In this document: positions 27,401-33,564 of the stretch, piece after piece
Layout of the letters: each line of letters opens with the position of its first letter
How positions within the stretch are numbered: the stretch's first letter is position 1
Source of the DNA: Bodo saltans
Taxonomy: Eukaryota > Euglenozoa > Kinetoplastea > Eubodonida > Bodonidae
NCBI GenBank assembly: GCA_001460835.1
Contig: CYKH01001399.1
Location: 1-47,701, forward strand
Reading direction: 5' to 3'
DNA length: 47,701 bases
Notes under the pieces: generated by a model
Databases searched by the model: none
Seen by the model: only the letters and a program-made list of their open reading frames with translations
What the model was told of the DNA's origin: nothing
Position numbers and translations under genes: made by a program

Positions 27401-29507
27401 CATTGACTCCAATTATTTCTTCCCAGCCCACTTGTTCCCACGCACCCAAAAGCGTTTCCCGCTTGAAGTGTGCTTGCTGGAGGCAGGAGATGCCACCATG
27501 GGTCACGGCCTCGGAGCGTGCTCAGCGAACATATCTCGCCTTCGACGAGGAGGTGACCTGACCTTAGACATGCATGACGGAACACGCGTCCTGCTGTCAT
27601 ACTTGTGGGTCGACCTCGCAGGCACCCAGATTGGCGACGTGCCCAACGTAAAGACGTTAACACTTGTGGAGGCCAATCTGCGCAACAACGTCACAACTCG
27701 CTACGAGTCGCTGATTGTGCAGCTTAGCACTGGAACGGGAGGTGCCGTCGTTCGCAGCACCCCAAGCGGCCACCCCACGCCTCAGAATCCAAGGTTCGGA
27801 GACCAGCCATTCAACATCGTCGAAGGCGCCATGACAATGCCCATCCGCGTGACCCTCATCGGAGTTCAACAAGGAAAAGAGGAGTCCATTGGCGTTGCTG
27901 ATGTGACGTCGGAGTCCTTTGCTGAGGGCCGCCAGCTGCTGGCCGTACGACGCCGTGCAGATGAGGTGGCGGCCATTTTATTTGAGACCACTGTGACACT
28001 TTCAGCCTCTGATAAGAACGGATCCTCGGTGGGTATTCGTAGGAAGGGTGCTGCGAAAGGCGATGAAAGTTATCCCATCAAAGTTCAATTCGTCGCTGGT
28101 CGCGCGTTTGGCACGCGCATGGAGCCCCATGAGACTCTGGATGCGCTGAGGCCGTACCTCTCCAGGCACTTCGCGGTGCTGGAGGAGGAGCAGCAGCTGA
28201 CGTGGAACAACAAGCCGCTAGAGTGGGACCGCACTGTCGCACAGAATAAAATTCGTCTTGGAGACGATGGCGTCGCAAACTTCGCACTTTCCAGCACAAA
28301 CAAGCGCAACTTGTACCTAAACGTGAAGACCCCAAGCGGAAAGGCGGTGGTCATCGGCGCTAATCCGCACACCTCTGTGAAGCAAGTGAAGACGCAGCTC
28401 ACCGAGCGTGACGACACGGAACTCGATATCGAGCCAGTGGATGGTATTTCACTCGTTTGCAACCGCACTGAGCTGGCCGATGATGAGTCCCTAGGATTTT
28501 ATCGCCTCCAGTCTGGTAACACACTCTTTGCTACGCTCAAGCCTAGGTCGAACAAGGCATCTAAGCTACGCTCACTACCACCGTCAGCAACCAGCGGACG
28601 CGTGACGCTCCGAGTTGAGGGACCATACGGCGATGAGAACATTGTGCAACTCAGCCTTGATGAACCTGTCGCACAACTGCGCGGCATTCTGTCGGAGGAG
28701 GACAACGTGAGGTCAGATATTTTTATCGATGGGCAACGGATCCTAAACGAAGAGGAGCGCCTTGGCAGCTTAGGCGTCACTCGAGGGACCATTGTGAAGT
28801 TTGTCCTGAATAAATTCCGCATTGGATCGCCTGAGAAGTCACGAGCAGGTCCCACTGGTAGCAAGATCGGCTCGTTTGATGTAGAGGGGGTCGATGGGAT
28901 GGTGGCTCGGCACGAGTTTAACTTTGACGAGCCCATCTCTGGAATCCGCCGCGTTGTTTCCAATGACCCAGCTGCCCAAATATTCTACAACGGCCGCATG
29001 ATCACCAATGAGAACCGAACCTTCAGGGATATTGAGGCGTCTCCCCACGGGGGCCACTTCCAGCTCCGCTACCCCCAGTCGCATGGAGGTGAGCGACGCC
29101 ACGGTACTGACCACGACCTCCTCATCCAGCGGCAACGAGCCACAGAAAGCCTCCAGTTTGCTGTTGTGGACTTGCAGCGGCAACTGGAGGCCTCGAAGGC
29201 GTCACAAAACGCAGAAAAGCAGCTTAGTCTGCGCTTGATGGATAGCGAGAGAGAGCTGGACGAGATGCACTTGCGCTACGAGAACGCACTCAGCCGCATT
29301 CGTGAGCTTGAGGACACAATCGATCGCCAACAGTCTCTTATGCAAAGAATGACGTCCACAAGTACCACCACCTCTAACCCATACTTTCAGCCGCATGTGT
29401 CGCTGCGTAACTCCTCCGGCAGCGCACTCCCCCTCCGCCCCATCGGAGGGTCTCTTCATTTAGACTCAAGCGGCCTTGGCAGTACATTCTACAACAGCCG
29501 ACATTAA
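21489..29507 (+). CDS. Giant multi-C2 protein with C-terminal Ubl modules and coiled coil
   Basis: This 2672-residue protein has about 14 C2 or C2-like units, starting near residues 1, 256, 428, 592, 757, 897, 1048, 1187, 1323, 1505, 1640, 1774, 1919 and 2053. C2 domains bind phospholipid, often with calcium. Units 1-7 keep the loop (T)SDP(Y/F) and a second acidic loop such as WDYDPVGGDDF, so calcium binding is plausible. Units 8-14 have largely lost these residues. A P/A/Q/Y-rich linker (about 138-256) separates units 1 and 2. Four Ubl-like modules follow (near 2195, 2274, 2370 and 2461), then a coiled coil (about 2538-2620). No transmembrane helix is seen, unlike ferlins or synaptotagmins. 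The likely role is a peripheral membrane scaffold (inference). Confidence 0.85.
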   Translation: MNGTLQITVVKANGLLDRDTFGHSDPYTIVLDPQGKELLKTNTIDDNCDPVWPAAKATTTWTVVMTSGSFRFQVFDEDVGEDEILGEGTLAVTEMIAMPRGERTLTLAARANETDKTVAKAKPGSLGSITISWIYTAPAGPPAPVPQPVNAAYPQAQAPPVAKAVNAANPQAAPVPQPVPGYPQPAPAAAYAPVPQAGYGTQVPQPVSQAGYGAPGPQAAKGYPAPAPVPGYGQPPYGQPPGAYPQAPPAPAAPQRGSIRIVVKRGESLANVDEGMFGGGASDPFCQVFDPAGREILKTPHVNNTLNPAWPEDRSSAVWKFTSTPSGLFKFLVWDDETAGGDQFMGEGLLDAAEFLRKPQGDIVIKLKNRVGETDKKILKANGNLGNIHISYALTVEPPTPANPVANNPAAQAALNASMASGQIPAGTKLRVFVRKGTKLLNRDGIGAGDSDPYVIGKDPSGKEVMRTKPVMDNLNPDFPVEQATIEWPVPPNQPTNGFFHFSVWDYDPVGGDDFLGEVFMNVQDMIRTKKGENAVPLKPRQNEPDKEIQDNAANLGTLTVQWDLVTDLGGSLAKSMSLATGATAQTPIAFPGNLSITIVRGAKLFNRETFGTSDPYVIAFGLDAKEVHRTPEVEGNLNPTFPTSKSQYMIRVESPQGMLKFHVMDKETISDNFMGEGVIDVNAIIAQRGGAEIEVPLQPRPNEPEKDIRNAKGLGSIFIKAEFEKAGVLKREADDGSRGLAMPNAPKKIPQRGLPGSVTVLVKGAIKLKNKETFGTSDPYCIVKGPAGDQLLKTTTIDACLNPEWPADKSKFVLRLTEAFFQGKLTFSVFDEETVKDRIMGEGSLPVAQILTQENGDVAIPLGAAGSGDEGYVIVNVQYAQDTAAAVQRVNVQLPGTVVLTIAKANGLMNQESFGTSDPYAKVLGPDAKEALKTPTSKSTLNPTWPPDKSKALIRVADRNGSFKIQVWDENVSSDEFMGEATIEAADLLSRPHGEITLSLRPRPTDGKALQQASSLGTVTFNYSYLPGGATDAQGRKLNLPKITGQGRMMLKVLSCANLIPMDFATSDPFIALVVDGRRVYKSKIIDSTVNPVWSGSDGTGDIYVRDASKPIFIEVYDHDATSGDDFEGKVQILPMQLDESGDSTMQLLDENMRADKNRGTITFQWAFTKETLRKNPQAPVITKPGRVTVTVESCASLISRSTFSDTPHVAGFYSGSEVFRTPKGSGLNPSWTAADATFTQYITNPNAPIELYAQEGEKFLGMCALLPADMNQQGNGTLTLLPRLQESDTTILEKQGNLGTISFKWVYEEAKEIKDAINKPGTIRLRVIGASGLISQDTFGEMEVYAEVHLRNKIIHRTKEVDYSMKKGSCEWNAGDGTHEVQIDDPSTEVLILLWDKDATSSDFLGRAVFRPTENAKSGEIEMVLRPRPNEQDSKVAKAQSLGHLRVSWLFTESQERIDVSTKQPGVVAPVPPAASTGPQGGPQYLYQNRAATDNMPPPPPPGGVRVRIRLSQVRGVRFVNTRQDPEVLVSLLYNAQELRTNPAVSDGRDATVFPLNGTFTITPKADDKIAFRVFDADDLWGRPLGIAYVKWEESLAANARSSHAQQSVFASPLVDERGEPRGEVLYMISAEDKSSSAGELEYEVRQAQDISGIPSGAHVMVRTAIGGVEQYSKPIAALSRTIFLGAKFKTSSFTESDVITVELMDAQSGAVYAGGTLSIGPERKDGNMWMQLIQPANKQNAGTVFVDWRFAPVTRRPLSEYVTCPDGSLLGIVEVLQVKGFDANDIHHSVAVQVEQNQQPIARSDTTPVVTNSVNIGHVFYAPVDVAQQAPASPQRSYNQSGYQQSNLSTHQPSTNASTILRLVETHSGHSIGEAAIPLGNPTEVESWVALSGGKHALVRTMVMRGQPVGGQEEKNLVVRVKRVEPSQHFNTQRDVVLSMQVNPDSGSYGGAPSLQRTAAFKPQGVQIIDSNYFFPAHLFPRTQKRFPLEVCLLEAGDATMGHGLGACSANISRLRRGGDLTLDMHDGTRVLLSYLWVDLAGTQIGDVPNVKTLTLVEANLRNNVTTRYESLIVQLSTGTGGAVVRSTPSGHPTPQNPRFGDQPFNIVEGAMTMPIRVTLIGVQQGKEESIGVADVTSESFAEGRQLLAVRRRADEVAAILFETTVTLSASDKNGSSVGIRRKGAAKGDESYPIKVQFVAGRAFGTRMEPHETLDALRPYLSRHFAVLEEEQQLTWNNKPLEWDRTVAQNKIRLGDDGVANFALSSTNKRNLYLNVKTPSGKAVVIGANPHTSVKQVKTQLTERDDTELDIEPVDGISLVCNRTELADDESLGFYRLQSGNTLFATLKPRSNKASKLRSLPPSATSGRVTLRVEGPYGDENIVQLSLDEPVAQLRGILSEEDNVRSDIFIDGQRILNEEERLGSLGVTRGTIVKFVLNKFRIGSPEKSRAGPTGSKIGSFDVEGVDGMVARHEFNFDEPISGIRRVVSNDPAAQIFYNGRMITNENRTFRDIEASPHGGHFQLRYPQSHGGERRHGTDHDLLIQRQRATESLQFAVVDLQRQLEASKASQNAEKQLSLRLMDSERELDEMHLRYENALSRIRELEDTIDRQQSLMQRMTSTSTTTSNPYFQPHVSLRNSSGSALPLRPIGGSLHLDSSGLGSTFYNSRH
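21900..22257 (+). repeat. P/A/Q/Y/G-rich low-complexity linker inside the C2 giant
   Basis: About 119 residues of degenerate tandem repeats include QAGYG twice (GCAAGCTGGTTATGGT near 22073 and 22112) and YGQPP twice near 22180-22210. It joins the first C2 unit to the second and is probably disordered. Confidence 0.85.
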
Positions 29508-29736
29508 CTCCCCCTCTTACTGTTGTACACCCACCACCCACATGCATACTTCGTTTGTTAGAGCGGTGAGGCAGTAGAAACCTTCCCCGCAGTTAGATAG
29601 AGCGCTGTTTCACTTTCATCCAAAGTTCTTACGTTGTGTAATGTCTATTGTTTTCGATGTTCTCGATGGACTCTTGTTAACTCTTTTGTCTCTGGTCACA
29701 CTAACTAACGCAAGACACCTATTCACACATCGCCAG

Positions 29737-32238
29737 ATGTTTGAGCGCCACGTGAGGGTTGTGGTCAAGGGTTGTCAGGGGTTACTGAACACAGACTCAG
29801 AACATCTCAGTGAACTGACGGACCCAGTTGTGGCTGTGTTCAAGGACAACGTGCCCAATCCGGTGCTAATCACCCCATTGATCATTAACAGCTGCTATCC
29901 CACTTGGGAGGAGTCGTCGGCCTACGCAGATGTGTTCATCAGTGACGGCACGCTGCTCATCTTCCAAGTGTGGCATCAAAACGTGGATGAGAAGAAGGGT
30001 GTATTCTTAGGCGAGCTGCGACTCACCGGCGACCGGCTCACAGAGTTGGAGGGTAAAATTATTGACGTGCTGTCATCGCGGCCCAAAGAACCCAACGCGA
30101 AGGTGAAGGCGGCAAGTGAGAGTGAAACGAGATCCCTTGGCTCCATACAAATAGAGTACAAACCCGTCCCGGGGGAGGAACCCGTGGATCCCCTCGATGC
30201 CACAGGATCATTGATCCTCCTTGGTGGCCTCAGCGTTATCGAAGGTCGCAATCTTCTCAAGCGAGACAACGGCCCCGAGATGCTGAGTGATCCGTATCTT
30301 ACTGTTAGTTTTCGCACCAAGAGGCGTATTGTGCATCGCACAGAAACAATTCCTTGCACTCTCAACCCGAAATGGGCACCTAATCCGCAGACTGCGACAG
30401 TCGTCCAGCTGAGTGCCCCTGCCACCGAGCCCAACCCTGTGCTGTTTGTGGAGGCCTGGAATGCAAACCCGAAGCCTGAGAGAGACAGCTGCTTGGGTGT
30501 TTGCCACATTAAAATTGAAGATCTTGACGAGGGCGTGCAGCGGTTAGAGCTGCACCCCCGAGCCAATGAAGAGGACGGCGTGTTAAAGCGCATGGACGGC
30601 CAGCTTGGGTGGATTGTCGTGGAATGGAAGCCAGTCGGCCCTCTAGCGGAAAAGTGTCGGCTGAGGAGTGAGTCCAAACGTCTGGGGCTGATGAGCGGCT
30701 CTGATGGAATTGCGAAGATTGCACAGTGGTCCCCGACAGAACTCAATGAGTACCTCAAGCGGCTGCGGGCAGGTGCCCCGCCTGAGGCCACCAAGCCGGT
30801 GGGCACCGGTGCTGGCGGGACAACCACAACATCGGCGCTTCAGGGCGGTCTGCAGACAAACTCCTCCCCAATGCCGTTTGATGCACTGACTCCCTTCTCT
30901 CCTTACTATCCCCACGAAGACTCAAACACAAGGACGTCTCTGATTGCAACTGCAAGCGCACCCCAACACCACGCACTGATGGCACCTGCCTCAACGAACA
31001 GAGCTGATTATGAGGTTGGCGACCCGCGACTAGCAACGGTCGAGATGTCGGATGTCGTGCCTATTCGTGTGGCGTACGGAACTAGTTTCTACGATACTCA
31101 ACTTCGTCTTGATGATCCATTGTCTACCCTCCAAGCAGAACTTGAGGACGTGTTCCTAGTGCATAAAGACGTGCAATTGATCTTTCATATCGGTGAGCTT
31201 AAAGATGTTCGTGTTTCTCTCCGCCGTAACGGCTGTCTACTGCTGAAGGGAGATCCGCACATAAAGCTCACGATGAAGGTGGCCAAGGGTCCGCAGAGGA
31301 ACCTCATTTTTGTATTCCCCGACAAGCGTGAAGTAGCGCTGGCTGTGGGTGAATCAGAACTTGTTCGTGCAGTCAAGAATCAACTTTGCGATGAGTTTCA
31401 ACAAGAGCGAGGCCTTGAGGAACTCCTTGAAGACCCAAAGGAGATACGACTGCTTTGGCGCTACAATGAACTCAACGACCGAGCATCGCTGCAGTATTAC
31501 AACATTCCAACCAACGCGAAGGTGAACGTCGCAAGAAAGCCCAAGTTTTCCTTCGATCAAGGAAAACGAGAGGAGGAGGCGGCAGAAGCTCATTTCCGTG
31601 ATGAAGAGCGTCGTGCAACTTCTTATAGATCGTCGAAGGAAGTCAAACATACGGAGCATCATGGGGGAGGCGGCGGTGGCTACACAAGTGCCACCAGTGG
31701 CGGTGCATCTAAAACAACCACAAAGGAATACTCCTACGGCCCCTCCACACACACCGAAAGGAAAACGACGACTGTCTCTACTTCAGGCGGTGGTGTTGGG
31801 GGGAGCAGCGCACGTTCGAAGAGTGCCGATGTCAACAAACGTCGTCCTTCGCCAACCCGCAAGCCAACGGACTCACAAAACAAATCATCCACATCGAAGC
31901 CCCCTCGTTCAAGCGGTGCTGCTGAGTCAAACTCTGCGAACCAACGACCACGTGGATACTACGAGCTCGACCGGGATGGGACTGCCATCGACGACCAGGA
32001 GCTGGGCTTTCTGAGACGCACTGTGAATCAATTGGAGCAACAAGTCCGGCAGCAGACGTCGACCCAAGGAACAATTCAACAAGAGATGCAGGAGCGGCGC
32101 ATCGCTAAGCTTGAACACGATTTGACCGAGTCAGAGAACCGCTACCGTGATTCTCTTCTGCGCATAGCGGAGCTTGAGTCGAGTGTTGGACGATACCAGC
32201 AGCTCCTTCAACGTGCTACCCAGATGGGATTGCAATGA
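29737..32238 (+). CDS. C2/Ubl/coiled-coil protein, short paralogue of the preceding giant
   Basis: This 833-residue protein repeats its neighbour's architecture in small form. Two C2-like units occupy about 1-140 and 158-300 (the second with LSDPYLTVSF). Each ends with the same closing strand motif, L-x-x-R-x-x-E followed by LG-x-I-x-(I/V)-x-(Y/W). Two Ubl-like modules follow at about 441 and 522 (NLIFVFPDKREVALAVGESE). Then comes a G/S/T/K-rich disordered stretch (about 640-735) and a coiled coil to the end, whose RYRDSLLRIAELESSVGRYQ matches the giant's RYENALSRIRELEDTIDRQQ. I chose the ATG at 29737 (after CAG). An in-frame ATG at 29641 would add 32 residues including a hydrophobic stretch. 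Tandem duplication explains the pair. Confidence 0.8.
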   Translation: MFERHVRVVVKGCQGLLNTDSEHLSELTDPVVAVFKDNVPNPVLITPLIINSCYPTWEESSAYADVFISDGTLLIFQVWHQNVDEKKGVFLGELRLTGDRLTELEGKIIDVLSSRPKEPNAKVKAASESETRSLGSIQIEYKPVPGEEPVDPLDATGSLILLGGLSVIEGRNLLKRDNGPEMLSDPYLTVSFRTKRRIVHRTETIPCTLNPKWAPNPQTATVVQLSAPATEPNPVLFVEAWNANPKPERDSCLGVCHIKIEDLDEGVQRLELHPRANEEDGVLKRMDGQLGWIVVEWKPVGPLAEKCRLRSESKRLGLMSGSDGIAKIAQWSPTELNEYLKRLRAGAPPEATKPVGTGAGGTTTTSALQGGLQTNSSPMPFDALTPFSPYYPHEDSNTRTSLIATASAPQHHALMAPASTNRADYEVGDPRLATVEMSDVVPIRVAYGTSFYDTQLRLDDPLSTLQAELEDVFLVHKDVQLIFHIGELKDVRVSLRRNGCLLLKGDPHIKLTMKVAKGPQRNLIFVFPDKREVALAVGESELVRAVKNQLCDEFQQERGLEELLEDPKEIRLLWRYNELNDRASLQYYNIPTNAKVNVARKPKFSFDQGKREEEAAEAHFRDEERRATSYRSSKEVKHTEHHGGGGGGYTSATSGGASKTTTKEYSYGPSTHTERKTTTVSTSGGGVGGSSARSKSADVNKRRPSPTRKPTDSQNKSSTSKPPRSSGAAESNSANQRPRGYYELDRDGTAIDDQELGFLRRTVNQLEQQVRQQTSTQGTIQQEMQERRIAKLEHDLTESENRYRDSLLRIAELESSVGRYQQLLQRATQMGLQ

Positions 32239-32322
32239 GATCGATACATTAGAACATGATAGAAACTGAATTGTTGTCGTACTTCTCATTAATTCTACTC
32301 ACCTGTATGTCTCACCTATTGA

Positions 32323-32348
32323 TCCTTCTTTTTATTGATTTTTCCCAG
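32323..32348 (+). promoter_or_regulatory. Putative spliced-leader acceptor for fibrillarin
   Basis: A strong T/C tract ends in TTTTTCCCAG at 32348, giving a 17-nt leader to the ATG at 32366. Confidence 0.7.
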
Positions 32349-32365
32349 CACGAGAGAAGTCGAAC

Positions 32366-33259
32366 ATGCGCGGAGGACGTGGTGGATTCAGCCGTGGTGG
32401 TGCTCCTGGCGGTCGTGGTGGCTTCGGTGGCCGCGGCGGTGCTCCTGGCGGTCGCGGCGGCTTCGGCGGCCGTGGTGGTGGTCGTGGCGGTGCTCGCGGT
32501 GGCCGCGGTGGCCGCGGTGGTGCTGGCGGTGCCGCTAAGGTTATTGTAGAGCCCCACTTCCGTCACCCCGGAGTTTTCATCTCCAAGTCGAAGGTGGACT
32601 CGATCTGCACCCTCAACATGGTTCCCGGAGTCTCTGTGTACGGAGAGAAGCGCATCGAGTGCGGCGCCACCCAGAGCGGTGACGAGAAGAAGGAGTACCG
32701 CCTGTGGAACCCCTACCGATCAAAGCTGGCCTCCGCCATTTACAACGGCGTGGAGAGCATCCATATGGCCCCCGGCTCGAAGGTGCTGTACCTCGGTGGT
32801 GCCAGCGGTACCACCGTCTCCCACGTTAGCGACCTCGTCGGTCCCGAGGGTATGGTCTACGCCGTGGAGTTCTCCCACCGCAGCGGTCGTGACTTGGTCG
32901 AGATGTCCAAGCGCCGCCCCAACATCGTCCCAATCATCGAGGATGCCCGCCACCCTATCAAGTACCGCATGCTGGTGCCTATGGTGGACTGCATCTTCAT
33001 GGATGTCGCCCAGCCCGATCAGGCCCGTATTATGGCCCTCAATGCCTCTTTCTTCCTCAAGAACGGAGGTCACTACGTCATCTCCATTAAGGCGAACTGC
33101 ATTGACTCCACCCTCGAGGCCCCCGTCGTGTTCGCTGCTGAGGTCGATAAGATGAAGAAGGACAAGCTGAAGCCCCTCGAGCAGGTGACGCTCGAGCCCT
33201 TTGAGCGCGACCACGCTGTGGTGGTTGGTGTGTACAGGTCCGTGAAGAAGACCGCGTAA
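32366..33259 (+). CDS. NOP1: Fibrillarin (Nop1), rRNA 2'-O-methyltransferase of box C/D snoRNPs
   Basis: This 297-residue nucleolar enzyme transfers methyl groups from SAM to rRNA riboses, guided by box C/D snoRNAs, and can also methylate histone glutamine. Residues 1 to about 55 form the glycine/arginine-rich domain ([12 protein letters not shown], repeated RGGFGGRGG). The conserved core starts at [18 protein letters not shown]. The SAM-binding strand-loop is [20 protein letters not shown] (about 140-160). [14 protein letters not shown] and DARHPIKYR are typical, and the end ([14 protein letters not shown]) matches the family. Length fits. Codons are strongly GC-ending, as for PF16, consistent with high expression. 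Confidence 0.98.
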   Translation: MRGGRGGFSRGGAPGGRGGFGGRGGAPGGRGGFGGRGGGRGGARGGRGGRGGAGGAAKVIVEPHFRHPGVFISKSKVDSICTLNMVPGVSVYGEKRIECGATQSGDEKKEYRLWNPYRSKLASAIYNGVESIHMAPGSKVLYLGGASGTTVSHVSDLVGPEGMVYAVEFSHRSGRDLVEMSKRRPNIVPIIEDARHPIKYRMLVPMVDCIFMDVAQPDQARIMALNASFFLKNGGHYVISIKANCIDSTLEAPVVFAAEVDKMKKDKLKPLEQVTLEPFERDHAVVVGVYRSVKKTA

Positions 33260-33564
33260 TTGCGGAAAGGATGAGGTGAGTGTGAGCATCTGTGAAGTGG
33301 AAAATTTCGCCGATTAAGTTAAGATACCATTTCTCGTAACCATGGCGCGATGGGGCGTTCAAGAGAGGCAACAGTCGTCATGAGCAAGAAAGCAACAAAG
33401 AAAAAAAAAGGATGCGAGCACGTGAAGTTTAAGCACAAAACCCAAAACAACAAATAACCATCTCCGTCTCTTTACTCACTTAGTTGTTGAAACCTTCTTG
33501 CTCATGAGAGGCTACCTGCTGTTTGTTTGTGATTGCTTGATAAGGTAGTGTGCTAATTGTCGTG
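33260..33564 (+). other. Intergenic region: fibrillarin 3' flank and following acceptor(s)
   Basis: No gene is seen in these 305 nt. An A-rich run lies at about 33390-33410. A T/C tract at 33458-33478 leads to AG at 33479-33480, and a later AG lies at 33547-33548. If the first acceptor is used, the leader holds a 14-codon upstream frame (ATG 33504, stop TAG 33546-33548). The second acceptor would remove it. Confidence 0.5.

Noticed and set aside
29976-30827. 283-codon open frame on the minus strand
   Set aside because: It is antisense to the C2/Ubl gene, is composed of S/R/P/L-rich residues, and all supported genes run on the + strand.
32256-32549. 97-codon frame with a hydrophobic, membrane-like product
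   Set aside because: It is the shifted reading of the fibrillarin RGG repeats; GGN/CGN codons read out of frame give V/A/L runs.
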